This document shows, one piece after another, positions 34,452 to 41,458 of a stretch of 41,458 nt of DNA (positions within the stretch are counted from its first letter, which is position 1; every line of letters starts with the position of its first letter). The stretch comes from Thiofilum flexile DSM 14609. GTDB taxonomy: Bacteria; Pseudomonadota; Gammaproteobacteria; Thiotrichales; Thiotrichaceae. The DNA lies in the NCBI RefSeq assembly GCF_000380185.1, contig NZ_KB904766.1, forward strand, positions 1 through 41,458. Reading direction: 5' to 3'. The notes under the pieces were generated by a model. The model was given only the letters and a program-made list of their open reading frames with translations, did not search any database and was not told where the DNA came from. The position numbers and the translations under genes are program-made.

Positions 34452-35726
34452 CTAACCTACGCTAGCAGGGCCTTTTTGACCTAGCATATCGGGCGTTACC
34501 AAGGTAATCCCTTTAGCGGTCACACGGAAACGTTTTGCATCTTCCTCGTGATTTTCACCAATCACCATACCTTCTGGAATGACACAGCCACGATCAATTA
34601 TCGCACGATAAATGCGGCAATGCCGTCCAATATCTACCTCAGGTAAAATAACCGAATCGCGCACTTGTGCATAAGAATGCACTTTAACATTCGAGAACAA
34701 TAAAGAATTGCGTACATCTGCCCCTGAAATCACACAACCGGCTGATACGATAGAGCTTAATGCCTTACCTTCCCGTCCTGGCTCATGGAAAACGAATTTA
34801 GCCGAGGGTAGCTGACGATGATGAGTCAAAATAGGCCAACTCTCGTCATATAAGTTTAATTCGGGCTGGATAGAGACCAATTCCATATTGGCTTCCCAGA
34901 ATGCATCCACCGTTCCCACATCGCGCCAATAAGGTTGTTCACCTGTGACAGGATCTTTAAACGGATAGGCATAGACTTTATGGCTATCCAATAATCCGGG
35001 AATAATATCCTTGCCAAAATCACGGCTAGAATTAGGATTTTCCGCATCTTTTTGCAACTGCTCGAATAAGAAGTCAGTATTGAAAATATAGTTACCCATA
35101 GACGCCAACGCAACACTATCCGAGCCGGGCATTGGTTTAGGTTCAGCAGGCTTTTCATCAAAGCTTACAACACGATGGTTCTCATCGACATTCATCACCC
35201 CAAAGCCTTTAGCATCTTCGAGCGATACGCCGACACAAGAAACGGTCATATCCGCCCCTTTTTCAACGTGAAACGCCAGCATTTGCCCATAGTCCATTTT
35301 GTAAATATGATCGCCTGATAAGACTAATACATACTTAGGACGTAGCGTGGCAACAATATCAAGATTTTGATAAATCGCATCGGCAGTACCTTGATACCAA
35401 TCACCATCGGTACGTTGTGAGGCTGGTAATACTTCGACGAACTCACCTAGCTCACTACGGAAGCTTGACCAACCGCGCATAATATGACGAATCAAGGAGT
35501 GGGCTTTATATTGTGTAAGTACACCAATACGGCGAATACCGGAGTTCACACAGTTAGAGAGAGGGAAATCAATAATGCGGAATTTTCCACCAAAATAAAC
35601 AGCGGGCTTAGCACGGCGATCTGTCATCTCATACAGACGCGAACCACGCCCACCCGCTAAAACGAGTGCTAAAGTATCACGAGTTAAACGACTGACATAA
35701 CGTGGGTTATCTTTATCTTCTTGCAT
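34452..35726 (-). CDS. glgC: Glucose-1-phosphate adenylyltransferase
   Basis: This 424-residue enzyme makes ADP-glucose for glycogen synthesis. The N-terminal nucleotidyltransferase domain has '[40 protein letters not shown]' (spanning about residues 19-58), '[14 protein letters not shown]', '[16 protein letters not shown]' and '[10 protein letters not shown]'. The C-terminal third is the left-handed beta-helix domain ('[20 protein letters not shown]', '[23 protein letters not shown]'). The Arg-rich start and 'RRAKPAV' are the usual activator-binding region. An AAGGAGG ribosome site precedes the ATG. No other glg gene is in the window. Confidence 0.95.
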   Translation of the reverse strand: MQEDKDNPRYVSRLTRDTLALVLAGGRGSRLYEMTDRRAKPAVYFGGKFRIIDFPLSNCVNSGIRRIGVLTQYKAHSLIRHIMRGWSSFRSELGEFVEVLPASQRTDGDWYQGTADAIYQNLDIVATLRPKYVLVLSGDHIYKMDYGQMLAFHVEKGADMTVSCVGVSLEDAKGFGVMNVDENHRVVSFDEKPAEPKPMPGSDSVALASMGNYIFNTDFLFEQLQKDAENPNSSRDFGKDIIPGLLDSHKVYAYPFKDPVTGEQPYWRDVGTVDAFWEANMELVSIQPELNLYDESWPILTHHRQLPSAKFVFHEPGREGKALSSIVSAGCVISGADVRNSLLFSNVKVHSYAQVRDSVILPEVDIGRHCRIYRAIIDRGCVIPEGMVIGENHEEDAKRFRVTAKGITLVTPDMLGQKGPASVG

Positions 35727-35768
35727 AGCCCATCCTCCTTTTATTCCTGCGGTAGAATTACATGTAAG

Positions 35769-36767
35769 TTAGCGGCGCCAGACCAGTAACATACCTAAAA
35801 ACGATAGTAAAGTAGACATTAAACTCACTACTAGTTCTGTAGTACGCCGTAGCACACGTATCGTGCCTATGGCACTCCTACCTAGTAAGAGCATAATACC
35901 TTTAGTTTTAGAGCCGTATTTGACGGTGAGCTTTTCTAAGCGCCGCAAATCATCCGCACTCTCAACATACTGCAATAAATGAACAGTATCTAGTAATGAA
36001 CTCGCTTGGCGTATGGTATTAGCCCGTGTAGCGAGTCCAGATAAGGTTTCAACGGCGGCGGGGTGATAAGCATCACGCACAGCACGGGTAATCCCTTCAA
36101 AATTTTGTTCCTGTTTAGCACTGTGCAAAAAAGCCCTAGTGTCAAATACATTACTCGCCTGACGCGTCAAATAGGCTTGAAAGCGCGGGGTTAAACGTCC
36201 GGTACGGGTCGCTATTTTTAAGGTAGACACACCAGCCTTTACAGGACTGGACGAACCAACACTCACCACAGTAGCGGCTGTTAGCCCAACACCGACACCA
36301 GCTAAGGCCACTACTAAGTCATTGGTAGGCTGATTTTGAGTGTATAAACTATACTGCTCCCACAAATCACGCACATCTCCAATCACCGTAAAATCGGATG
36401 CAATAGCCCCGATCACCCCCGCCTCTGTTTCTGCTGAGCCATCTAAAAAGCCATTCGTGAACTCGGTCACAGTGCGCGTAGCATGATTAAATGGCGAATC
36501 TAAGGCTTGCAAAGCAGCATCATAGCGCGATTGATTCAGGGATACACCAAAAGTTTGACCGAGTTGTAAATATAAACGTGCCTCATCCGGTCGATTTGCC
36601 GCAATCGCCGCATCAACCTTCTCTCTGAGTATTTCAGGAGTAATTTGCTGGCTAAATAATCGAGCCGCATCAATAGCATACTCATCATACCGCCAATAAC
36701 TCAGTGCCGTATAGGCACTAATGCTAAAGAGTACTAAGGTCGTAATTCTTAATAGCCAGCGTAGCAT
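35769..36767 (-). CDS. Hypothetical membrane protein
   Basis: This 332-residue protein of no recognised family has an N-terminal membrane anchor (about residues 5-22) and hydrophobic stretches at about 150-170 ('VVALAGVGVGLTAATVVSVG') and at the extreme C-terminus ('LVVSLMSTLLSFLGMLLVW'). The N-terminal soluble part ('EARLYLQLGQTFGVSLNQSRYDAAL') is helical, with a TPR-like look. It follows metA by five bases, so the two are co-transcribed. Its role in methionine synthesis is not implied by sequence; it may be an unrelated passenger. Confidence 0.6.
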   Translation of the reverse strand: MLRWLLRITTLVLFSISAYTALSYWRYDEYAIDAARLFSQQITPEILREKVDAAIAANRPDEARLYLQLGQTFGVSLNQSRYDAALQALDSPFNHATRTVTEFTNGFLDGSAETEAGVIGAIASDFTVIGDVRDLWEQYSLYTQNQPTNDLVVALAGVGVGLTAATVVSVGSSSPVKAGVSTLKIATRTGRLTPRFQAYLTRQASNVFDTRAFLHSAKQEQNFEGITRAVRDAYHPAAVETLSGLATRANTIRQASSLLDTVHLLQYVESADDLRRLEKLTVKYGSKTKGIMLLLGRSAIGTIRVLRRTTELVVSLMSTLLSFLGMLLVWRR

Positions 36768-36772
36768 TATGC

Positions 36773-37849
36773 TTACTTTCCTATCAATCCTAAGGGGTCA
36801 TGAGGGTCTATACCCGCCATAAAAGGAATATTACGCTCATGATGCGTGACTTGATACATTTTGCCGATCCAATTGCTAAACAAAGCTTTGGCGGTATCTC
36901 CCCACGTATTATGAATACCTCCCCAAAGCAACGTCTCTGGCAAATCGGGCATAGGGCTATTATTAATTTTAGCGTCTGCGACCCGATGTGCAAAATCATT
37001 TAAGAGTGGAGTTAAACGCTCATCCAACATGCGATAAGGAATGGGGGGGCAAACTTTATATTGCCCTGCATGCCAACGAGTAATATCACGCTTATATTCT
37101 TTTAATAGGCTCGCTCGATCGTATTCAGGATGGCCTTGCAGAAAAATCCAGCGAAATAAATCAGGACTGACTGCAATATGCACCCCCGCCTTTTGACTCT
37201 CCACCAATACTTTTAAGCCTTTTGACTCAAATGCTGCCCGACTGACATCATTAAAACGTGAATGCGGGGTATCAAACTGCGTATTAAGATTCGATATCAA
37301 AGGATGCTCTGGTGCTGTTAGGGTGTGAGAGAATACGCCCCAACATTTCCCCTCTGGTAAGCGCTGGCGTTTTAAACCATATAAATGCTCGACTACTGCA
37401 TGCGTTGCCAAACAGGAGCATAGGGTGGTCGTGACATGCTCATTCGCCCACTCAATGACTTCCACTAACTCCTGCCAATAAGGCTCCTCATTAAGATTCG
37501 GAGCGACTGGTGCAGCACCGCTTAGAATGAGAGCATCCAAACCCTCGCGGCGTAAGTCGGCAAAGGTTTCATAGTACTGCTCAATATAAGCCCGCGCCTT
37601 CTCACCACGCACAATACTAGGCAAAGTAAATACATGCACATGAAACTGAGCAATTAAGTTAGAGGCACTAATTAAACGAATAAATTGCCGCTCGGTTGCC
37701 ATCAATGCAGCATCTGGCATCATATTCAATAAACCAATATGCAGTTCACGAATATCTTGATGAGCCGCCCGACTTTCATCGAGCACCACATGGCCTTCTT
37801 CACGTAAACGCTCAAAGGCAGGCAACTGAGAATGGGCAACAACAGGCAT
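36773..37849 (-). CDS. metA: Homoserine O-succinyltransferase (MetA family)
   Basis: This 358-residue enzyme activates homoserine for methionine synthesis. The family's opening is 'DIRELHIGLLNMMPDAALMATERQFIRLI'. The nucleophile is Cys146 in 'TTLCSCLATHAVVE', 'FDTPHSRFNDV' follows, and catalytic His and Glu lie in 'FLQGHPEYDRASLLKEYKRD'. The CSCLATHA motif (instead of the E. coli CWGAQA) marks the subgroup often labelled MetAS. The acyl donor (succinyl- or acetyl-CoA) cannot be settled by eye. It sits between the P-loop protein and the membrane protein with gaps of eight and five bases. Confidence 0.9.
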   Translation of the reverse strand: MPVVAHSQLPAFERLREEGHVVLDESRAAHQDIRELHIGLLNMMPDAALMATERQFIRLISASNLIAQFHVHVFTLPSIVRGEKARAYIEQYYETFADLRREGLDALILSGAAPVAPNLNEEPYWQELVEVIEWANEHVTTTLCSCLATHAVVEHLYGLKRQRLPEGKCWGVFSHTLTAPEHPLISNLNTQFDTPHSRFNDVSRAAFESKGLKVLVESQKAGVHIAVSPDLFRWIFLQGHPEYDRASLLKEYKRDITRWHAGQYKVCPPIPYRMLDERLTPLLNDFAHRVADAKINNSPMPDLPETLLWGGIHNTWGDTAKALFSNWIGKMYQVTHHERNIPFMAGIDPHDPLGLIGK

Positions 37850-37857
37850 GGAATCGT

Positions 37858-38709
37858 TTAACTCTTACTACGCGCAAGTGCGCTTTCAATTAATCTATTA
37901 AAATCGGCCTCATTTTTGACCGCAGCCACTTCTTCGGAGGTGACGGTATAGCCATAATCCCGCGCAATCGCTTCATAACGCGGCAGCCGTGAATGGAATA
38001 AACGCGGAAATACCCAGCGAGTAAAATCATCCGGCACTAGAGCCTCAGCATGGGGCAAACCTTGCTCTTGTAAATAAATAGCCAATTGCTGCTGTAAAAA
38101 GTCGGGGCGATAATACAAGGGTTTAGGATCACTTTTAGCGCGATCAATCAGCTTTTGCTCTTCAGCTTTAGTGGTCACTTGAATATACAGAATCAGGGTG
38201 TGCTCGGCTAATAACTCAATAATACCGGGCTGATCTAATTCGCAAAGACTCCCCCCCACATCATTGACAAAATGCTCGTAGCCATAGATGGTATGAGCTT
38301 TTTGAATAAACTCCGGTACATCTAGCATAGCCTTAATTTCGGCCTCACGATATTGTGCCTGACGTCGCACAAAATCGTTTAAGGCAACACCACCTAGACT
38401 AGGATTACCGAGTTTTCCCACAAAGGCTAATACCGGCCCTAAATCATCGACGGTGATATTATTGCGGATGTAAATCCAATCTTTGCGTAACAGATCGCGC
38501 AAAAAGGGTACTTGCATGGCCTGCTCTTTAATCATATCGAGAATTGCTTCGTCTAAATAACGCGCCCCAATACGATAATCCCCCGAATAATGAAACCAGT
38601 TATGCTGACGTAACATACCTGATAGGTGAGTTTTCCCCACGCCTGACATGCCTAAGAGCGTAACTTTTTTATGTGACCAATGACGGTACTCTTCAACCGA
38701 TAAACGCAC
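37858..38709 (-). CDS. P-loop ATPase of unknown function, upstream of metA
   Basis: About 283 residues from GTG 38709, which has AGGGG eight bases upstream; a TTG at 38739 would add ten residues. A Walker A motif 'LLGMSGVGKTHLSG' begins near residue 18, followed by 'WFHYSGDYRIGARYLDEAI'. This is the pattern of small nucleotide or shikimate-type kinases, where the next segment binds substrate. 'HFVNDVGGSLCELDQPGI' and 'HTLILYIQVT' could hold Walker B. The C-terminus is 'WVFPRLFHSRLPRYEAIARDYGYTV'. No characterised family is claimed. It precedes metA by eight bases, so an operon is likely. Ligand and role are unknown. Confidence 0.65.
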   Translation of the reverse strand: MRLSVEEYRHWSHKKVTLLGMSGVGKTHLSGMLRQHNWFHYSGDYRIGARYLDEAILDMIKEQAMQVPFLRDLLRKDWIYIRNNITVDDLGPVLAFVGKLGNPSLGGVALNDFVRRQAQYREAEIKAMLDVPEFIQKAHTIYGYEHFVNDVGGSLCELDQPGIIELLAEHTLILYIQVTTKAEEQKLIDRAKSDPKPLYYRPDFLQQQLAIYLQEQGLPHAEALVPDDFTRWVFPRLFHSRLPRYEAIARDYGYTVTSEEVAAVKNEADFNRLIESALARSKS

Positions 38710-38859
38710 GCCGTTAACCCCTAAAGTATTGTATAGCAAGAATGGCTATCTTAGGTGAGCCTACTCACTTTGGGCAAGTGTAAGTAGCGGTTTGGCTGTA
38801 AATGACACGCGTTAGAGCATACTATAATGCAGCCCTTCACCAGTTAATCGATACCCAAT

Positions 38860-39246
38860 ATGCCGCATAATGCTCAAACAACGCTTAATTATTATCAACA
38901 AATTTACCGCCAGGTGCAGGATATTCCTCTAGGTAAAGTAGCGACCTATGGAGATATTGCACGCATGATAGGCCTACCACGCCATGCGCGAATGGTGGGG
39001 AATGCTTTACATGCCTTACCCCACGATTCAGACCTACCTTGGCAACGAGTGATCAATGCCCAAGGTAGCCTGAGTCTAGGTAAGCTCTCGTCGGATAGCG
39101 CCCATCATCAACGTTTATTATTAGAATCCGAAGGCATCGTGTTTCAAGATAATGGGAAGGTTAATTTAAAGATTTATCGTTGGAAACCTGATTATCAAGC
39201 CACTAGCGAAGAGGAAACTCTATGGAGCCAGAGTTTCGCTCCCTAA
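38860..39246 (+). CDS. Alkyltransferase-like protein (ATL, MGMT family)
   Basis: This 128-residue protein is a member of the O6-methylguanine methyltransferase family in which the acceptor cysteine is replaced. The motif reads 'PWQRVI' with Trp61 in place of the Cys of PCHRV. The DNA-binding part is intact ('IPLGKVATYGDIARMIGLPRHARMVGNALHALP'). ATL proteins bind O6-alkylguanine, flip the base and hand the lesion to nucleotide excision repair instead of removing the group. The 3' end overlaps rdgC tail-to-tail by 27 bases. Confidence 0.88.
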   Translation: MPHNAQTTLNYYQQIYRQVQDIPLGKVATYGDIARMIGLPRHARMVGNALHALPHDSDLPWQRVINAQGSLSLGKLSSDSAHHQRLLLESEGIVFQDNGKVNLKIYRWKPDYQATSEEETLWSQSFAP

Positions 39247-40131
39247 ACATTGCGCGAGATCCTGAAGTAATAAACTCACCTCACCCGTCATAAGCGCAAA
39301 CTCAATATCTAATTGCTCGGCATAGGTTTCAGCATTGCTGTCGTCCAGACGCTCCGTCAGTAGATCAAGAAATTTCACACGCTTAATTTGCAGGGTATCG
39401 GTGAGAATAAAGCTCATTTTATCCGCCCAAGTGAGCATGAGTTTTGCCGCGACCTTACCCGCATTGAGATTACTCATTACCTCTTCGGTATTAAGTTCGT
39501 GCTTTTTAAACACCGCAACTGCCCCCGCCTCACCAGGTGCGCGTAACTCACACTCATCCCCTAATAAAAACGGAGCAGGTGCTTGATTATCTTTAATCCA
39601 TTGCGTCATTAACACGGGCAATTTATTACCTGCCGACCACAAGGTCACGGGTAAGCTACCAATAGTATTACGTAATAAACTCGTCAAGCGCTCGGCTTGA
39701 TTAGGGCTAGAGGTATTCACCACCATCCAACCATTCGCCAGATCAATCCATGCATCTAATTGGCGGGTACGGGTAAAGGCGCGGGGGAGTAATTCAAATT
39801 CAATCTGCTCACGTAAGGTCTTTTTCTCACGGGTGCCTACCTTACGATTATCTTTCTCCTCCAGTGCTTGGACTCGCTCCTCTAGTTCTTCTTTAATCAC
39901 TGAGGAGGGCAAAATACGCTCTTGATGCGCCATACGTACCAGCACATAGCCCTGAGTCACTAGGGCTAATTGTTCAGATTCGCGCCCAAACGGGGACACC
40001 CAGCCCGTACTTTCATGTTGATCGCTACCACAGCCTTGAAAGGCTTGGCCTGCTAATTGATCAGGTAAATCCTCCACATTGAGGGTGAACTCAGCCGGTA
40101 ATCGATAGAGATAGAGATTTTTAAACCACAT
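39220..40131 (-). CDS. rdgC: Recombination-associated protein RdgC
   Basis: This 303-residue DNA-binding ring protein restrains RecA-dependent recombination. It has the family opening 'MWFKNLYLYRLP', then 'GWVSPFGRESEQLALVTQGYVLVRMAHQERILPSSVIKEEL', 'RKVGTREKKTLREQIEFELLPRAFTRTRQLDAWID' and 'LLTERLDDSNAETYAEQLDIEFALMTGEVS'. The length is normal. It is convergent and overlapping with the ATL gene, so the two transcripts are antisense at their ends. Confidence 0.93.
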   Translation of the reverse strand: MWFKNLYLYRLPAEFTLNVEDLPDQLAGQAFQGCGSDQHESTGWVSPFGRESEQLALVTQGYVLVRMAHQERILPSSVIKEELEERVQALEEKDNRKVGTREKKTLREQIEFELLPRAFTRTRQLDAWIDLANGWMVVNTSSPNQAERLTSLLRNTIGSLPVTLWSAGNKLPVLMTQWIKDNQAPAPFLLGDECELRAPGEAGAVAVFKKHELNTEEVMSNLNAGKVAAKLMLTWADKMSFILTDTLQIKRVKFLDLLTERLDDSNAETYAEQLDIEFALMTGEVSLLLQDLAQCLGSETLAP

Positions 40132-40274
40132 ATCATCGCCTCATGGGATAAAAAGCGGCGATTATGGCGCAATGCCCTAGTCAAGTCACGACCAGGGTTA
40201 ATGCTTTAACAGATAGCTCTCACTTCTACTAAGGGCTTTCAACCTATCTAACGCCCTTTTAAAACATCCGCCCT

Positions 40275-40295
40275 CACTCATTTGAGTGTTATAAT
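40275..40295 (+). promoter_or_regulatory. Promoter and operator candidate of HNH module B
   Basis: A palindrome CACTCA-TT-TGAGTG (40275-40288) directly abuts a consensus -10 box TATAAT (40290-40295), 31 bases before the first gene. A repressor bound here would block transcription. Module A lacks this palindrome in its upstream region. Confidence 0.5.
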
Positions 40296-40325
40296 CAAAC
40301 GATTATCCATATGAGGTTCGTGATT

Positions 40326-40727
40326 ATGCCTACTGTTAAAATTACCTCTGAGGTTTCAACTGAACAACTATTACACAGTGTCGCTAATCTACCGGCTAAT
40401 GACCTAGAGGCCTTTGTTGCTAAAGTACTCACTCTCAGAGCCAAACTCAAAGCGCCTAGTATTCCCACGACTGAAGTACAACTACTAACCCACATTAATC
40501 AAGGCTTACCCGCTCAAGAACAAAAACGCTGGACGCAACTAGAACAAAAACGCCAAGAAGAGACCCTGACACCGGAAGAACATCAGGAACTACTCAAATT
40601 AAACGACCAACTAGAACAGCTCAATGTAGTACGTATGCAGGCCCTGACCAAACTAGCTTTTATACGCCAAATATCGATTACCACACTGATGCAAAACTTA
40701 GGCATTAGGACACCCGACTATGCCTGA
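40326..40727 (+). CDS. Small helical partner protein of HNH module B
   Basis: This 133-residue protein starts at ATG 40326, chosen over the in-frame ATG at 40311 because GAGG lies before it and the paralogue starts at the same place. It shares with the protein at 33578 the opening 'LLHS...LP...LE.FVAKV..LRA', a middle with 'LLT.IN..LP', and the closing 'RQISITTLMQNLGIRTPDYA'. It is charged and helical, with Gln/Glu-rich coils at about 60-105. Function is unknown. It overlaps the HNH gene by eight bases. Confidence 0.7.
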   Translation: MPTVKITSEVSTEQLLHSVANLPANDLEAFVAKVLTLRAKLKAPSIPTTEVQLLTHINQGLPAQEQKRWTQLEQKRQEETLTPEEHQELLKLNDQLEQLNVVRMQALTKLAFIRQISITTLMQNLGIRTPDYA

Positions 40728-41145
40728 TCAACGTGTGACACAACAAATCCGTCAATTAGTAGGTGATAGAGCTAAGGGTTGTTGTGAGTATTGTCTCAGT
40801 CAAGCTCAGTTTTCTCCGCAGTCCTTTAGCGTTGAACATATTTATCCACGCTCTCTAGGTGGTGTAACTGAACTAGATAATTTAGCTCTCGCTTGTGCTG
40901 GGTGTAATGGGCATAAATACAATAAAACTCAAGCTATTGACCCTCCTACTAATACTATGGTGGATCTGTACCATCCTAGAAAACATAATTGGGCAGAGCA
41001 TTTTGCTTGGAATGAAGAGTACACGCTGATTTTAGGTTTAACACCCACCGGACGAGCTACTGTAGAAGCGCTGCAATTAAATCGGATTGCCCTGCAGAAT
41101 CTCAGAGCTATTCTTTTTTCAGTAGGTAAGCATCCACCGGAATAA
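40720..41145 (+). CDS. HNH endonuclease, module B
   Basis: This 141-residue paralogue of the module A nuclease has zinc pairs C22xxC25 and C59xxC62, His40 in 'FSVEHIYPRSLGG', Asn54 in 'ELDNLALACAGCNGHK' and His65, all intact. The usual Asp before the catalytic His is Glu here (VEHI), a tolerated variant. The C-terminal 'LYHPRKHNWAEHFAW' and 'GLTPTGRATVEALQLNR' are shared with copy A. An IS605-type element ends 17 bases after its stop. Confidence 0.85.
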   Translation: MPDQRVTQQIRQLVGDRAKGCCEYCLSQAQFSPQSFSVEHIYPRSLGGVTELDNLALACAGCNGHKYNKTQAIDPPTNTMVDLYHPRKHNWAEHFAWNEEYTLILGLTPTGRATVEALQLNRIALQNLRAILFSVGKHPPE

Positions 41146-41162
41146 ATAATCTATTCAAACTA

Positions 41163-41458
41163 TTGACATCCTCCCCGACCTAAAGGACGGGGATTCCTGC
41201 TGCCAGACGCTCATGTCCGAGCGCAAGAATGTTCTTTGCGGCATTAATATCTCTATCATGCAGCACCCCACACTCAGGGCAAGACCATTCTCTTATTCCA
41301 AGACCCGCTCTACCTTTCGGACTATTAGGGCTGATACAGCCGCAACACGAACAAGTCTGGGTAGTGTACTTTTCATTGACTTCTAGAAACACACCCGACC
41401 GCGCACTCGCTTTATATTTCAGTTGTGTTTTGAGCATAAACCAACCCGCATCTAAAAC
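41163..41458 (-). mobile_element. Right end of an IS200/IS605-type element carrying tnpB
   Basis: On the minus strand the tnpB stop lies inside the hairpin CCCCG-CCT...AGG-CGGGG (41173-41192), followed by GAGGATGTCAA ending at 41163. This is the usual right-end and omega-RNA 3' end of IS605-family elements. In TnpB systems the guide is the flanking host sequence just beyond the end, here the plus-strand bases about 41143-41162, which take in the stop codon of the HNH gene. The left end is outside the window. Confidence 0.75.
41180..41458 (-). CDS. tnpB: TnpB RNA-guided endonuclease, C-terminal part
   Basis: Ninety-two C-terminal residues, open to the window edge; the frame continues upstream of 41437 ('VLDAGWFMLKTQLKYKA'), so the internal Met there is not the start. 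It contains the zinc ribbon 'CSCCG...CPECG' and the last RuvC motif 'HDRDINAAKNIL' with its catalytic Asp, then 'LGHERLAAGIPVL'. TnpB is the RNA-guided nuclease ancestral to Cas12 and helps retain the element. Intactness of the N-terminal part cannot be seen. Confidence 0.9.
   Translation of the reverse strand, partial: VLDAGWFMLKTQLKYKASARSGVFLEVNEKYTTQTCSCCGCISPNSPKGRAGLGIREWSCPECGVLHDRDINAAKNILALGHERLAAGIPVL

Noticed and set aside
1-41458. CRISPR arrays, rRNA genes, prophage structural genes
   Set aside because: No regularly spaced repeats, rRNA-like sequence or phage head/tail genes were seen anywhere in the window.

Overview
The window reads as chromosomal DNA of a Gram-negative gammaproteobacterium with moderate-to-low GC. 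It carries a complete lipid A/KDO export block (exbB-exbD-msbA-lpxK-trm112-kdsB), PBP1b, enteric-type long IlvC, RraA, RdgC and MetA. A filamentous sulfur bacterium of the Thiothrix type (Thiotrichales) would fit, because families common in cyanobacteria and filamentous sulfur bacteria (DUF4360 proteins, paired small-protein/HNH modules) sit beside gammaproteobacterial housekeeping genes. That placement is an inference and was not tested by any search. || Layout. 1-2.7 kb: the edge of an IS982-like insertion, a DUF3147 membrane protein, and a tandem duplication of a secreted DUF4360 protein with its promoter and terminator. 3.0-4.1 kb: an unusual regulator combining a Cro/C1-like HTH, an Lrp/AsnC ligand domain and a C-terminal domain. 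4.2-7.7 kb: TrpB2, then a DUF599 protein, a DUF2520 Rossmann oxidoreductase and a single-domain asparaginase. 7.76-9.7 kb: a VapC/PIN toxin remnant and a 540-residue protein of unknown function. 9.8-12.2 kb: PAP2 phosphatase, DAHP synthase and a DUF3579 protein. 12.2-16.4 kb: RraA, isocitrate lyase and malate:quinone oxidoreductase, a carbon-metabolism cluster whose upstream regions share TTGTCGACAA-like palindromes. 16.4-21.3 kb: the lipid A/KDO operon. 21.4-28.9 kb: a cell-envelope operon (mrcB, TPR lipoprotein, YoaA-like helicase, tsaB, lytic transglycosylase). 29.1-31.6 kb: a periplasmic protein and IlvC. 31.7-34.0 kb: a small membrane protein, a YgjP-type metallopeptidase and HNH module A. 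34.0-34.45 kb: a non-coding stretch. 34.45-40.1 kb: GlgC, a membrane protein, MetA, a P-loop ATPase, an alkyltransferase-like protein and RdgC. 40.3-41.46 kb: HNH module B followed by the 3' end of an IS200/IS605 tnpB element. || The most striking feature is in the 34.0-34.45 kb gap. A complete tRNA cloverleaf, closely resembling tRNA-Ile2 (anticodon CAT), is encoded in circularly permuted order. The 3' half comes first, then a GAAA tetraloop joining the two acceptor strands, then the 5' half. The break lies inside the 5' strand of the anticodon stem. The outer ends of the permuted body are joined by further complementary flanks (8 bp plus 3 bp), so the cloverleaf looks embedded in a larger structured RNA. 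I know of no described bacterial RNA with this layout.
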